DNA from: Candidatus Acidiferrales bacterium | GTDB lineage: Bacteria > Bacteroidota > Ignavibacteria > Kryptoniales > JAKASW01 | Assembly: GCA_035515795.1 (NCBI GenBank) | Contig: DATJAY010000033.1 | Span: 1-64,000, forward strand | Reading direction: 5' to 3' | DNA: 64,000 nucleotides | In this document: one piece after another, positions 1 to 9,022 of the stretch | Layout of the letters: the number at the start of each line of letters is the position of its first letter | Numbering within the stretch: the first letter of the stretch is position 1 | Position numbers and translations under genes: made by a program | The notes under the pieces: generated by a model | What the model saw: only the letters and a program-made list of their open reading frames with translations | Told to the model about the DNA's origin: nothing | Databases searched by the model: none

Positions 1-104
1 TCAGAATGTTTATAATTCCTAAAACAGAGGACAGAGGAGGAACCGTTGTTTCTGTACCAGCAAGTTTTCATGGTCTAGATTTTGGTCTCAAGCATGAGCT
101 ATGA
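1..104 (+). CDS. 3' end of an unidentified upstream gene (partial)
   Basis: A reading frame is open from the first bases of the window to a TGA at 102-104. It ends with a peptide close to TVVSVPASFHGLDFGLKHEL. It overlaps the likely xseA start (ATG at 94) by 11 bases, a spacing typical of coupled genes in one operon. I do not recognise the family from this short tail. It could be chance open frame, because the other two forward frames close within the first 25 bases and only about 33 codons are visible. Confidence 0.35.
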   Translation, partial: RMFIIPKTEDRGGTVVSVPASFHGLDFGLKHEL

Positions 105-1383
105 ACTGTTCGAAAATATCCGCGGCGCAGAAGAACCGCAATCCTCGGTATCCGAAGAGCGGATTCTAAAGGTAAAAGATCTGTTGCGGCTTTCGAAGAG
201 TGTTCTCGAGCGAAATTTCCCGGAAGTCATTGTCGAAGGAGAGATTTCGAATTTCAAGAAACACGTGCCGTCGGGGCATCTATACTTTACGTTAAAAGAC
301 GATGAAGCACAGGTCCGCGTGGTGATGTGGCGGTCTGATGCGGCCCAGGTGCGGTTCGACCTCGGCGACGGCATGAAAATTCTCGTTAAAGGAAAAATCT
401 CTATCTATGAGCCGCGTGGAGATTTTCAATTGTACGCGTTAAGCATTTTGCCGGTGGGGCAGGGGGCGCTGCAGCTTGCGTTCGACCAGCTGAAGAAGAA
501 GCTGGAGGACGAAGGACTCTTTAGCGAAGACCATAAGAAGCCGCTGCCCGAATTTCCGGAACGAATCGGCGTCGTCACTTCACTTGAAGGTGCCGCAATT
601 CGCGACATCATCAGTATTATCAACAGGAGATTTCCTCTGGTGGAGCTTGTCATTTATCCTGTCAAGGTTCAGGGAGACGGTGCAGCGGAAGAGATAGCTG
701 AAGCGATTGTTAATCTAAACAGGGTGTCGAATACCGATGTAATCATTGTTGGAAGAGGCGGAGGAAGTCTGGAAGATCTCTGGGCCTTTAACGAAGAGGT
801 CGTGGCGCGCGCAATTTACGACAGCAGAATTCCGGTTATCAGCGCCGTCGGCCATCAGGTTGATTTTACGATCGCAGATTTTGTTGCGGACGTTCGGGCG
901 GCAACTCCGAGTGCGGCGGCAGAATTGGTCGTGCCGGACAAGTTCAAAGTTCTCTACAGTGTGCAGTCACTGTTGCGCGGGATAACAAAGTCTGTCGAAC
1001 AGAGACTGCACGAGCTCTCTCTGGAACTTGACAAATTAACTCATCATTATGCGCTCCGACAGCCTGCGTCGCTCGTTGATCAAAGATCGCAGTTTGTCGA
1101 CGACTTGACGAGGAGAATGCAAGCTGAGACGGAACACTTCATTAAAGGAAGATATGAGAAATTAGCCTCCGTAATTTCACACCTTACTGCGCTTAGTCCT
1201 CAGGCAGTCCTGAAGCGGGGATATGCTTTCGTCGAGGGTTCGCGCGGTGTCATCGGATCGGTCAAAAAGATCGAAGTCGGAGAAAATGCAAAGATACATT
1301 TGCATGATGGAACGCTCGATTCACAAATCACAGGAAAATATGAGCAAGTCGAAGGTTCAGCTCGCAGGGAACGAGAAGGCTAA
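94..1383 (+). CDS. xseA: Exodeoxyribonuclease VII large subunit
   Basis: Large subunit of exonuclease VII, a cytoplasmic nuclease that degrades single-stranded DNA to short oligonucleotides. About 429 residues, the usual length. The N-terminal OB-fold is seen around residues 25-120 (VEGEISNFKK, GHLYFTLKDD). The catalytic domain follows with the family signature IVGRGGGSLEDLWAFN (about 215-230) and the SAVGHQVDFTIADFVAD segment. The C-terminal third is helical and ends with the LKRGYA motif typical of XseA. The start is chosen at ATG 94; an in-frame TTG at 82 is possible and neither has a clear ribosome site, which fits coupling to the upstream frame. Its 3' end overlaps xseB. Confidence 0.93.
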   Translation: MSYELFENIRGAEEPQSSVSEERILKVKDLLRLSKSVLERNFPEVIVEGEISNFKKHVPSGHLYFTLKDDEAQVRVVMWRSDAAQVRFDLGDGMKILVKGKISIYEPRGDFQLYALSILPVGQGALQLAFDQLKKKLEDEGLFSEDHKKPLPEFPERIGVVTSLEGAAIRDIISIINRRFPLVELVIYPVKVQGDGAAEEIAEAIVNLNRVSNTDVIIVGRGGGSLEDLWAFNEEVVARAIYDSRIPVISAVGHQVDFTIADFVADVRAATPSAAAELVVPDKFKVLYSVQSLLRGITKSVEQRLHELSLELDKLTHHYALRQPASLVDQRSQFVDDLTRRMQAETEHFIKGRYEKLASVISHLTALSPQAVLKRGYAFVEGSRGVIGSVKKIEVGENAKIHLHDGTLDSQITGKYEQVEGSARREREG

Positions 1384-1606
1384 AGACGATCTAAGCTTCG
1401 AACAGGCTCTCAAGAGGCTGGAGGAGATCGTCGAAACTCTTGAAGCAGGTAACTCGCCTTTGGAAGAATCAGTCAAGCTATACGAGGAAGGCATGGCGCT
1501 CGCAAAGTCTTGCATGACGCGGCTGAACGAGGCTAAATTGAAACTGAAAAAAATTCAAAAAAAATCCGGCGGTGATATTGAAGAGATCGACCTTGAAGTA
1601 CAATAG
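1340..1606 (+). CDS. xseB: Exodeoxyribonuclease VII small subunit
   Basis: Small subunit of exonuclease VII, which binds the long helices of XseA. The ATG at 1340 lies inside xseA and gives 88 residues, the expected size; the 44-base overlap suggests translational coupling. The core motif LSFEQALKRLEEIVETLE is followed by the characteristic PLEESVKLYEEGMALAK segment, both standard for the family. The protein is nearly all helical and ends in an acidic tail. The frame is open further upstream, but only inside xseA, so the internal ATG is the sensible start. Confidence 0.93.
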   Translation: MSKSKVQLAGNEKAKDDLSFEQALKRLEEIVETLEAGNSPLEESVKLYEEGMALAKSCMTRLNEAKLKLKKIQKKSGGDIEEIDLEVQ

Positions 1607-1639
1607 CGGGAAGTTCTGGGAACTACTAAGGCAACATAA

Positions 1640-3547
1640 ATGGAATATAAATATCTTTATTCAATAGATTCTCCTGCGGATATTCGCAAGCTCAGCGTGA
1701 ATGAGCTGAGGGTGCTTGCGCAGGAGATTCGCGAATTTCTCATAGACACGATTTCGAAAATCGGCGGTCACCTCGGATCAAGTCTTGGTTCGGTTGAGTT
1801 GACACTGGCGCTGCACTACGTTTTCGATACTCCAAACGACAGGCTCGTGTGGGACGTGGGACATCAAGGCTACATTCACAAGATTCTTACGGGAAGAAGA
1901 GATAATTTCCAGACGATAAGGTTGTTCCACGGCATAAGCGGATTTTTGAAACGGTCGGAGAGCCCCTATGATGTCTTCGGTGCCGGTCACGCCAGCACAT
2001 CAATCTCGGCTGCACTCGGAGTGGCCACCGCTCGGGATTTCATGAATGAAAAATATAAAGTCATTGCTGTTATCGGTGACGGTGCCATGACGGGCGGCAT
2101 GGCGTACGAAGGAATGAACAATACGGGCCTATTGAAAAAGAATCTTATCGTTGTATTGAACGACAACCGGATGTCGATTGCTCCAAATGTCTGGTCGATA
2201 TCGAATTATTTCAGCAGCATTGCTGCCACAGGAGTTTATAATAGATTCAAGAGCAACGTCTGGGAACTTACGGGAAAGTTGGACTCGGTAGGCGATAGAA
2301 TACGGAAGGCGGCGGCGAGACTTGAAACAGGGATGAAGGCCGTCGTTACGCCCGGGATGCTTTTCGAGGCGCTTGGATTCCGGTATTTCGGCCCGTTTAA
2401 TGGGCATAACGTGGGACAGCTTGTCAAAACTTTTCGTGAAGTGAAAGATCTGAAAGGCCCCCTCCTGGTGCATGTGACGACCGAGAAAGGGAAAGGTTAT
2501 TTGCCGGCGGAAGAAGACAAACAGAAATTGCATGGCGTGGTTGCATTTGACAAAGTTACGGGAACGCAATTCAAAAAAGATGGACCTCCGGCGCTCACGA
2601 AGGTCTTCGGCGAGGCTCTCGTTGAGATTGCAAAAAAGAACAAGAAAGTCGTCGGCGTGACCGCAGCGATGCCAGACGGGACCGGGTTGAATTTTCTGCA
2701 GAAGGAGCTTCCGGACCGGTGTTTCGATGTTGGCATTGCCGAGCAGCACGCGGTGACGTTCTGCGCCGGGATGGCCACCGAAGGATATATTCCGGTCGCG
2801 GCGATCTATTCTACTTTTCTCCAGCGGGCCTTCGACCAGATCATCCACGATGTCGCTCTTCAACACTTACATGTGGTTTTCGTTCTCGACCGCGGCGGAC
2901 TTGTCGGTGCAGACGGGCCGACGCACCATGGAGCATTTGATTTGACGTATCTGCGTCTTGTCCCGGGAATGGTAGTCATGTCCCCGAAGGACGAGAATGA
3001 ACTTCGGGATATGTTGTTGACTGCAGTGAATTACAAAGATGGACCGATTGCGCTGCGTTATCCTCGGGGCAATGCCATAGGATTACCTGCGAAAGAGATG
3101 TGTGAAATCCGGATAGGTAAAGGAGAGATTCTCAAGAAAGGCAGGGATGTCGCTATGCTCGCCGTCGGCATCATGGTGCAACATGCGGTGAAGGCGGCCG
3201 ATCTGCTTGAGGCGAAAGGCGTAAGTGCTGAGGTTGTTAATATGCGTTTCATCAAGCCTGTGGATGTCGAGCTTGTGGGGGAAATTGCCGATAAATTCGA
3301 CCAGATTGTGACCGTCGAGGACAACACCCTAAAAGGTGGATTTGGCAGTGCAATCATGGAGACTCTACAGGAAATCAAAAAGCCGCGCCAAGTTCTTACG
3401 CTCGGGTTGCAGGATACATTTATAGAACATGGAACGCCTCAGGAGTTGTACGAGCTTGTCGGGCTCGATCCTGAAGGGATCGCAAAAAAAGTAGAGCATT
3501 TCAACAAGGTTGAAGGAACAAAAAAGTCGATTATGGTTGGTGAATAG
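1640..3547 (+). CDS. dxs: 1-deoxy-D-xylulose-5-phosphate synthase
   Basis: Thiamine-diphosphate enzyme that joins pyruvate and glyceraldehyde 3-phosphate to make DXP, the first step of the MEP isoprenoid pathway; DXP also feeds thiamine and pyridoxal synthesis. At 635 residues it is full length. Visible signatures are GGHLGSSLGSVELTLALHY near the N-terminus, the ThDP/metal motif VIGDGAMTGGMAYEGMN (about 140-160), DVGIAEQHAVTFCAGMA in the pyrimidine domain, DRGGLVGADGPTHHGAFDLT and a transketolase C-terminal domain. It starts 33 bases after xseB and is followed closely by an oxidoreductase gene, so it appears to be mid-operon. The association of xse genes with dxs is common in bacteria. Confidence 0.96.
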   Translation: MEYKYLYSIDSPADIRKLSVNELRVLAQEIREFLIDTISKIGGHLGSSLGSVELTLALHYVFDTPNDRLVWDVGHQGYIHKILTGRRDNFQTIRLFHGISGFLKRSESPYDVFGAGHASTSISAALGVATARDFMNEKYKVIAVIGDGAMTGGMAYEGMNNTGLLKKNLIVVLNDNRMSIAPNVWSISNYFSSIAATGVYNRFKSNVWELTGKLDSVGDRIRKAAARLETGMKAVVTPGMLFEALGFRYFGPFNGHNVGQLVKTFREVKDLKGPLLVHVTTEKGKGYLPAEEDKQKLHGVVAFDKVTGTQFKKDGPPALTKVFGEALVEIAKKNKKVVGVTAAMPDGTGLNFLQKELPDRCFDVGIAEQHAVTFCAGMATEGYIPVAAIYSTFLQRAFDQIIHDVALQHLHVVFVLDRGGLVGADGPTHHGAFDLTYLRLVPGMVVMSPKDENELRDMLLTAVNYKDGPIALRYPRGNAIGLPAKEMCEIRIGKGEILKKGRDVAMLAVGIMVQHAVKAADLLEAKGVSAEVVNMRFIKPVDVELVGEIADKFDQIVTVEDNTLKGGFGSAIMETLQEIKKPRQVLTLGLQDTFIEHGTPQELYELVGLDPEGIAKKVEHFNKVEGTKKSIMVGE

Positions 3548-3550
3548 TCT

Positions 3551-4585
3551 ATGCCTGGAATAAGATTGGGAGTTATCGGTGGTGGAGCAATTGCTCAGGT
3601 GATCCATCTTCCGCTGCTAAAAAAAATCGAAGGAGTGGAGATTGTTGCCCTCTCCGAGTTGAGCAAGCAGAGATTACAAATCCTCGGTCAGCAGCACGGC
3701 ATTCAAAAGTTATATCCTGCTTTCGAAGATTTGCTGAAGGACCCCGAGATAGATGCAGTCGACATTTGCACATCCACCGACAGCCATTTTGAGGTTGCGA
3801 TGAAGGCAATCAACGCGGGGAAAAATGTTCTCGTAGAAAAACCTCCGACCGTGAATCACGAGCAGTGCGAAGCTCTTGCGAAAGCTGCTGAAGAGAAAGG
3901 GAGGATTGTTCTTTCAGCAATGAACAACAGGTTTCGCTCTGATTTCATGATGCTTAAAAGCTACATCAGCGAAAAGCAGCTTGGCGACGTCTTCTATGTA
4001 AATGCGGCATGGCATAAGCGGGAACCAAGCACAAAAATGTATATCGATTCACGGCCGCAAACGAGGCGCGGGGTGATGCTCGATCTCGGAGTTGTACTTA
4101 TCGATCTTGCCCTATGGTTGTTGAATTTTCCGAAAATAAGTGCGATAAATTCAGCTTTCTTCAGTCATAAATCAAAGTCCGCCGCGAAAAGAGACTCAAC
4201 CTTAATAGGAAAAGCCGAGGACACTGCTCTGGTTACCATCCGTACAAAAGACGGTGCCATGGTACGGCTCGATGCAAGCTGGGGTCTTCAACAGCCGAAC
4301 GAACATTTCCATTTCGAAGTCTATGGAACCAACGGGACTGCTACGCTCAGCCCGCTTGTTCTTCATCATAGAGTTAAAGATGAGCTTGTCAGCTTGACCC
4401 CGGTGCAGAATTCAAAATTTGAGAATGTTTTCAAACGAAGTTACGAGGCAGAACTTGCGAGTTTTGTTAGATATCTTGGCGGCGTGAAGTCGGATGTACC
4501 GACTATGCCCCAGATGTGCCAGGTTATGAAAGTCGTCGATGCATCTTATGTATCTGCGAAACGGGAAAACGCTGTGAAAGTTTAA
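3551..4585 (+). CDS. Gfo/Idh/MocA family NAD(P)-dependent oxidoreductase
   Basis: Predicted dehydrogenase of 344 residues. The N-terminal Rossmann fold has the nucleotide motif GVIGGGAIAQVIHLP (residues 7-21) and the family's EKP signature in VLVEKPPTVNHEQCE (about 94-108). The C-terminal half is the alpha/beta substrate domain, with DLGVVLIDLALWLL where the family usually has a GxHxxD-type helix. The substrate cannot be deduced; members act mostly on sugars, inositols or biliverdin-like molecules. It starts 3 bases after dxs and its TAA overlaps the next start by one base (TAATG), so it is in the same operon. Confidence 0.85.
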   Translation: MPGIRLGVIGGGAIAQVIHLPLLKKIEGVEIVALSELSKQRLQILGQQHGIQKLYPAFEDLLKDPEIDAVDICTSTDSHFEVAMKAINAGKNVLVEKPPTVNHEQCEALAKAAEEKGRIVLSAMNNRFRSDFMMLKSYISEKQLGDVFYVNAAWHKREPSTKMYIDSRPQTRRGVMLDLGVVLIDLALWLLNFPKISAINSAFFSHKSKSAAKRDSTLIGKAEDTALVTIRTKDGAMVRLDASWGLQQPNEHFHFEVYGTNGTATLSPLVLHHRVKDELVSLTPVQNSKFENVFKRSYEAELASFVRYLGGVKSDVPTMPQMCQVMKVVDASYVSAKRENAVKV

Positions 4586-5442
4586 TGTCCCTCGTCGTTC
4601 TTCTCACCGATTTCGGGGTAAGAGATTATTTTGTCGGGGTCATGAAGGGCGTGATCGCTAAGATAAATCCCGACGTGAAGGTTGTCGACCTCACTCATGA
4701 AATTGAGCCCCAAAATGTTCGACAAGCAGCTTTTGCCTTGTGGGCATGCCGAAAATTTTTTCCGACAGATTCCATATTTGTAAACGTTGTCGATCCAGGC
4801 GTTGGAAGCAGCCGCAGAATAATTTGCGGAAGAATTGATGGGCAAATCTTTGTCGCTCCCGATAATGGCTTGCTTGATTACGTTGTGTCGGAAGCAAGGG
4901 AAATCGATCTTTACGAGGTAACGAATAAGAATTTTTTTCTGGTCTCGAAAGGAAGCACCTCCCTCGATGTTAGCTCTACGTTCCATGGCAGGGATATTTT
5001 TGCACCGACAGCCGCATACATATCACGCGGTACGAAGTTAGATGAGCTGGGGAAATTATTTGATTATCGGAGAGTTGCCCCATTTTACACTAACATAAAA
5101 AAAGGCGACAACGCTGGTGAGGTGGTCTATCGCGACGGGTTCGGAAACGTGTTCACAAGCTTTCTTTGGGACGATTCGCTCCTAAATGGAACTTCAAGCC
5201 TCAGGATCAATTCGAGGATCGTTTCGAAATTTGTCAGGACTTACTCGGAAGGCGTCTCTTCGCAAGACCGGGAGGAGCAAGAAAAGACAAAAGTGTCGAC
5301 TCGGCACAAGCATGGCTCAGGAAAAGAGTTGATTTGCGTCAAAGGGAGCAGCGGCCTCGTTGAGATCGCCATCAACCTCGGTGATGCTGCGAAAATTCTG
5401 AAATCGGAAATCGGGCAAAAGGTCGTTCTCATATCAAAATGA
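4585..5442 (+). CDS. SAM hydrolase / SAM hydroxide adenosyltransferase (DUF62 family)
   Basis: About 285 residues of the DUF62 family, enzymes related to fluorinase and chlorinase that use water to cleave S-adenosylmethionine to adenosine and methionine. The N-terminus reads LLTDFGVRDYFVGVMKG, with the conserved Asp of the active site, followed by VVDLTHEI, NVVDPGVGSSRR and VAPDNGLLDYV, all family hallmarks; a later FHGRDIFAP segment supplies the expected Arg-His-like region. The ATG at 4585 shares a base with the upstream stop. The physiological role of the family is not settled. There is no sign of halogenase-specific loops that I can judge by eye. Confidence 0.88.
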   Translation: MSLVVLLTDFGVRDYFVGVMKGVIAKINPDVKVVDLTHEIEPQNVRQAAFALWACRKFFPTDSIFVNVVDPGVGSSRRIICGRIDGQIFVAPDNGLLDYVVSEAREIDLYEVTNKNFFLVSKGSTSLDVSSTFHGRDIFAPTAAYISRGTKLDELGKLFDYRRVAPFYTNIKKGDNAGEVVYRDGFGNVFTSFLWDDSLLNGTSSLRINSRIVSKFVRTYSEGVSSQDREEQEKTKVSTRHKHGSGKELICVKGSSGLVEIAINLGDAAKILKSEIGQKVVLISK

Positions 5443-5525
5443 ATAGCACGAAGGAATAATTGAATACCGTCCCGTTCGTTATGGTATATGTTGTGTGCGG
5501 CGTGGATGAATAGCGGAATAACGCG

Positions 5526-6641
5526 ATGATTACCAACGAAGAGTTAATTCTGCGCTGCATCCAACTGGCTCAAAAAGGGAAAGGGAGTGTAAGTCCGAAT
5601 CCTCTGGTAGGCTGCGTCATTGTGAAGAACAACGGCATCATCGGTGAAGGTTATCACTCAAAATACGGAGATGCTCATGCTGAAGTAAATGCCATTCGTT
5701 CTTCGGCTGAAAGTGTCGAAGGCGCGGATGTTTATGTCAATCTCGAGCCATGTAATTTTTTCGGCAAAACTCCTCCGTGCACCGACCTGCTGATCGAAAA
5801 GGATGTCAGGAAAGTTTTTGTTGCGATGTTAGATCCTAATCCACGCGTAAATGGAAGCGGTGTAAAAAAATTACGGGAAGCCGGCATTGAAGTGGAAGTA
5901 GGCATCATGGAGCACCAGGCCCGTAAATTAAACGAGTCTTTTATTAAGTTTATTACGAAGAAAATTCCGTTTGCAGCTCTTAAGGTGGCCCAGTCATTTG
6001 ACGGTAAAATCGCACTTTCCGGAAGAGGCAAGGGTAGAAAAAATGGGAAATCGAAATATATCACTTCGAAAGAGTCGCTTACGAAAGTGCATGAGCTCCG
6101 GGCGGAATATGACGCCGTTCTTGTCGGAGCAGGCACGATAAACGCCGACGATCCCGAATTGACCGTCCGCTTGGTGGGAGGAAGATCGCCGATAAAAATC
6201 GTTATCGACGGAAACTTATCATCCCCGGCCGAATCAAAAGTATTCGGCAGCGGAAGGACGATATTGTTCCATTCATCGAGGATGGACAAGGGCGCGAAGA
6301 AGGATCTGGCTAAGATCACGGCTTTAAAAGAACGAGGTGTCGAACTATTTTCCATGAAAGGCGATCCTCGCGGGATTATCGGGTTAAAAGACATCCTGCA
6401 AAAACTCGCCGCCTTAAACATTGCATCAGTGTTAGTTGAAGGCGGGGCATCAGTTTTCTCTCAGTTCATTGAATCAAAGCTTGCCGACAAGCTTCATCTT
6501 TTCATTGCTCCGAAAATTCTTGGATGCGGACTGAGTTTTGCCGATGACCTCGAATTGAAAGATTTGTCGAAGGCCCCGGTGCTGAAAGAGGTTGAAATTT
6601 CGCAACTGGGATCGGATTGCATGGTCACGGGATATTTCTAA
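5526..6641 (+). CDS. ribD: Bifunctional riboflavin biosynthesis deaminase/reductase RibD
   Basis: Catalyses deamination and then side-chain reduction of the pyrimidine intermediate in riboflavin synthesis. 371 residues. The N-terminal deaminase domain carries the zinc site HAEVNAI (about residue 55) and EPCNFFGKTPPCTDLL (about 78-93); the commonly seen His-His between the cysteines is Asn-Phe-Phe here, but the zinc ligands themselves are kept. The C-terminal reductase domain begins around residue 150 (ALKVAQSFDGKIA) and includes VLVEGGASVFSQF. An 83-base gap separates it from the SAM hydrolase, and ribE follows after 33 bases, forming a riboflavin pair. No FMN riboswitch was recognised upstream. 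Confidence 0.95.
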   Translation: MITNEELILRCIQLAQKGKGSVSPNPLVGCVIVKNNGIIGEGYHSKYGDAHAEVNAIRSSAESVEGADVYVNLEPCNFFGKTPPCTDLLIEKDVRKVFVAMLDPNPRVNGSGVKKLREAGIEVEVGIMEHQARKLNESFIKFITKKIPFAALKVAQSFDGKIALSGRGKGRKNGKSKYITSKESLTKVHELRAEYDAVLVGAGTINADDPELTVRLVGGRSPIKIVIDGNLSSPAESKVFGSGRTILFHSSRMDKGAKKDLAKITALKERGVELFSMKGDPRGIIGLKDILQKLAALNIASVLVEGGASVFSQFIESKLADKLHLFIAPKILGCGLSFADDLELKDLSKAPVLKEVEISQLGSDCMVTGYF

Positions 6642-6674
6642 GATTTCGTAGCAAAATTTAACGAAGGCCAGAAA

Positions 6675-7265
6675 ATGTTCACGGGAATTATCGAAGAGGT
6701 GGGTGCTGTTAAACAGGTAGTTGGTTCTGCAAACGGCGCGCGAAAAGTCTTTATCGAATGCGGAAAAGTTTCTGATGATTTGAAAATTGGAGACAGCCTC
6801 GCTGTGAACGGGGTTTGCCTGACAATTGTTGAGAAAAGGAAGAACCGGGTTGCAGTTGAAGCAGTCGAAGAAACCGTGAAGAAAACAATGATAGGAAACT
6901 TAAGACCTGGAAGTTTTGTGAATCTGGAAAGATCGGTTCGGTTGAACGACCGACTCGGCGGACACCTGGTCCAGGGACACGTAGATTCTACCGCGAAAGT
7001 GATGTCGATTGAGAAATTGCCGATGGGCCGCATGTACCGTTTCAAGATTCATCATGCTCTGATGAAATATATTATTCCGGTCGGAAGTGTTTCTATAAAT
7101 GGAGTCAGTCTGACTGTCGCTGAAAAGTTAACAGATTCTTTTAAGATTGCGATCATCCCGCATACTTTTGAGAATACTACTTTTAAATGCCTGCGGGTCG
7201 GCGACCTGGTCAATGTTGAAATTGACATGATCGCAAAATATGTGGAGACTCTTTTGCAGAAATAG
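6675..7265 (+). CDS. ribE: Riboflavin synthase alpha chain
   Basis: Converts two molecules of 6,7-dimethyl-8-ribityllumazine into riboflavin and a pyrimidine. 196 residues with two similar lumazine-binding halves: MFTGIIEEVGAV at the start, LAVNGVCLTIVE in the first barrel, then LGGHLVQGHVDSTAKV and SINGVSLTVAE in the second. The helical trimerisation tail is short but present (EIDMIAKYVETLL). It follows ribD directly and ends two bases before the start of an uncharacterised gene, so the three are likely cotranscribed. Confidence 0.95.
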   Translation: MFTGIIEEVGAVKQVVGSANGARKVFIECGKVSDDLKIGDSLAVNGVCLTIVEKRKNRVAVEAVEETVKKTMIGNLRPGSFVNLERSVRLNDRLGGHLVQGHVDSTAKVMSIEKLPMGRMYRFKIHHALMKYIIPVGSVSINGVSLTVAEKLTDSFKIAIIPHTFENTTFKCLRVGDLVNVEIDMIAKYVETLLQK

Positions 7266-7266
7266 A

Positions 7267-8013
7267 ATGGCACGCAGGATTTTTTATCGCGTCGTGAACG
7301 ATGGAAAGAATTTTATCTCAGGCGAAGAATGGGAGGAGATTCATTCTTTGCAGAGGTGGTATAATTCGGAATTTTTCTGGACGGGCGGCAAACTAAATTT
7401 CAAGCGCTTTGTCATTTTTCCGAATTATGAACTCGTCGGGGCAGCATCCGGAAAAATTCGTGAGGAGTTTTCTAAACTGGAGAAGACGGGGTATTCCGAA
7501 GAAGAAATCGTGGACAAGCTCGAGTCGCGAGGATTGATCATCGTGAAGCGCGGCGGTTATGAAGACGGCATGATAGGAAGCGGGTTCACGAGAGTCGCGG
7601 ACAACGAATTCAACGCGTTCCTTGTGCTTGACTTCCTGGTCAAAGTTTCCTGCATTGCCACAACCTCTGCACTTGACGTATTTGACGAGGGGAGTTTTGT
7701 TAAAACTCATTCAATAAGCTTGAACAACGGGGGTGCGACTGTAAAAGATGTCGACCTTGCTCCGGAGGTCCTGGAAGAGATCAAATCAACTCGGAGAGTA
7801 TTTGCTATCGTTAATCCCGACAAGTATGACGGGCACTCAGAGTTCACAAATTACGTTAACAATTTTAATGATCTCCGGGCCGATGAGCGCGCGAAAATTG
7901 TCGAAGATTGGAATTGGCTCGGACATGAAAGTAAAACAAGTTTCGATTTCAACGGTGACGACTTTTTCGGTTTCGATTTGAATAAAAAACTTCGTCATCT
8001 TTATTTCATATAG
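7267..8013 (+). CDS. Conserved-looking protein of unknown function in the rib operon
   Basis: 248 residues, not recognised. The ATG at 7267 is two bases after the ribE stop. The protein is soluble, rich in charged and aromatic residues ([23 protein letters not shown]) and has no signal peptide or membrane segment. The N-terminal region has a basic [13 protein letters not shown] stretch, and the C-terminus is acidic and aromatic ([15 protein letters not shown]). Codon use looks like that of its neighbours. Position suggests co-expression with riboflavin synthesis, but no catalytic motif supports a role there. Confidence 0.75.
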   Translation: MARRIFYRVVNDGKNFISGEEWEEIHSLQRWYNSEFFWTGGKLNFKRFVIFPNYELVGAASGKIREEFSKLEKTGYSEEEIVDKLESRGLIIVKRGGYEDGMIGSGFTRVADNEFNAFLVLDFLVKVSCIATTSALDVFDEGSFVKTHSISLNNGGATVKDVDLAPEVLEEIKSTRRVFAIVNPDKYDGHSEFTNYVNNFNDLRADERAKIVEDWNWLGHESKTSFDFNGDDFFGFDLNKKLRHLYFI

Positions 8014-8027
8014 ATAAGGAGGAAAAA

Positions 8028-8600
8028 ATGAAGGTTACATTCTCCCGATCAGTTACAAGTATATGGACGGGATGCCGCAAAGCGGCAATAACACCATTGG
8101 TATTTCTACTACTTGGCGTAGTTTCTTGTGCCAGCGCTAAGATTACTCTCAAGGAAGGAGATACTGCCCCGGATTTTTCTTTGACAGGAAATGACGGAGA
8201 GATGCATAAGCTCAGCGACTTCAAAGGCCAATATGTGGTTCTATACTTCTATCCCAAGGACGAAACGCCGGGATGCACCACGGAAGCATGCAGTTTCAGA
8301 GACAACATATCCGACATAACTAAAACAGGCACGAAAGTGATCGGTGTGAGTGTCCAGGACGTCGCGTCGCACAAAGACTTTGAGAAGAAATACGGTCTCA
8401 ACTTTCTTTTGCTCGCCGATACCGATAAGAAGGTTTCGAAAGACTACGGCGTACTGAACGAGACATGGGGAATGGACAACAGGGTGACGTTCATTATTGA
8501 TCCGTCGGGAAAGATCGCAAAGATTTATCCGAAAGTGGATCCGGATGGTCACGCCAAGGAGGTTCTTTCCGAGTTGGAGACTCTTCAAAACAAGAATTAA
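8028..8600 (+). CDS. Exported thioredoxin-dependent peroxiredoxin, Bcp/PrxQ type
   Basis: Thiol peroxidase that reduces hydrogen peroxide and organic peroxides. 190 residues: a hydrophobic export signal ([15 protein letters not shown], about residues 22-36) followed by an AhpC/TSA domain. The peroxidatic and resolving cysteines are in [12 protein letters not shown], the PrxQ spacing of five. The signal could be read as a lipobox (VVSC) or as a type I cleavage site (ASA), so it may be a lipoprotein or periplasmic. Cytosolic Bcp proteins lack this leader. The RBS AAGGAGG sits just upstream. Codons 16-20 coincide exactly with a 15-nt perfect hairpin, reported separately. Confidence 0.92.
   Translation: MKVTFSRSVTSIWTGCRKAAITPLVFLLLGVVSCASAKITLKEGDTAPDFSLTGNDGEMHKLSDFKGQYVVLYFYPKDETPGCTTEACSFRDNISDITKTGTKVIGVSVQDVASHKDFEKKYGLNFLLLADTDKKVSKDYGVLNETWGMDNRVTFIIDPSGKIAKIYPKVDPDGHAKEVLSELETLQNKN
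8073..8087. repeat. 15-nt perfect hairpin inside the peroxiredoxin leader
   Basis: The sequence TGCCGC-AAA-GCGGCA forms a 6-bp perfect stem with a 3-nt loop. It covers codons 16-20 (Cys-Arg-Lys-Ala-Ala) exactly in phase, just before the hydrophobic core of the signal peptide. It has the same 15-nt geometry as the units of the twin-hairpin elements at 31545-31574 and 34119-34148. Confidence 0.5.
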
Positions 8601-8607
8601 TGTTTAT

Positions 8608-8654
8608 TCGCGGCCAATGGCCGATAGTTTTTGCTGTCGGCTGTGCGGCCGCGA
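8608..8654. other. Intergenic long hairpin
   Basis: Outer arms TCGCGGCC (8608-8615) and GGCCGCGA (8647-8654) are perfect complements. Inner arms GCCGATAG (8620-8627) and CTGTCGGC (8634-8641) pair around a T-rich loop with one G-T pair. It lies between the peroxiredoxin stop and the DUF971 start. There is no following U-tract, so it is not a standard terminator; it may affect mRNA stability or attenuate readthrough. Confidence 0.55.
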
Positions 8655-8693
8655 GGTGCGTATTGCGGGTCATAAGCAAGAGAAGGAGAATAA

Positions 8694-9017
8694 TTGCAGC
8701 CAATAAAATTAAAGAAAGTTAGCGAAGGAGAGATATTCGTAAAGTGGGACGATGATGAGGAATTCACGATGTCGCTGCAATATGTGAGGGATAGATGTCC
8801 TTGTGCTTCGTGCGCAGGGGAATCAGTGCTCTGGCGCGAGTACAAGCCGTCGCCATTGAAGATTCTCACACCGGGGAAATATGAATTGAAGACGGCAGAG
8901 GTCGTCGGCAATTACGCGATAGCACTTGCATGGGGCGACGGGCACAATACCGGATTATATGCGTTTGATTATTTGTATAAGATATGCAGAGAGGCGGTGC
9001 GGACTTCGGATGTGTAA
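8694..9017 (+). CDS. DUF971 domain protein
   Basis: 107 residues of the DUF971 family, the small domain also found at the N-terminus of gamma-butyrobetaine hydroxylase. Family features seen are the tryptophan-containing strand VKWDDDEEF, RDRCPCASCAGE with the cysteine cluster, the AEVVGNYAIALAWGDGHNTGLYAFDYL segment split over two strands, and a short C-terminal helix. DUF971 proteins are often linked to iron-sulfur cluster handling, but the molecular role is not established. The start is a TTG at 8694 preceded by the strong ribosome site GAGAAGGAGA. Confidence 0.85.
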   Translation: MQPIKLKKVSEGEIFVKWDDDEEFTMSLQYVRDRCPCASCAGESVLWREYKPSPLKILTPGKYELKTAEVVGNYAIALAWGDGHNTGLYAFDYLYKICREAVRTSDV

Positions 9018-9022
9018 AATAA

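Noticed and set aside
5443-5525. FMN riboswitch upstream of ribD
   Set aside because: The 83-base gap is too short and lacks the conserved RFN words.
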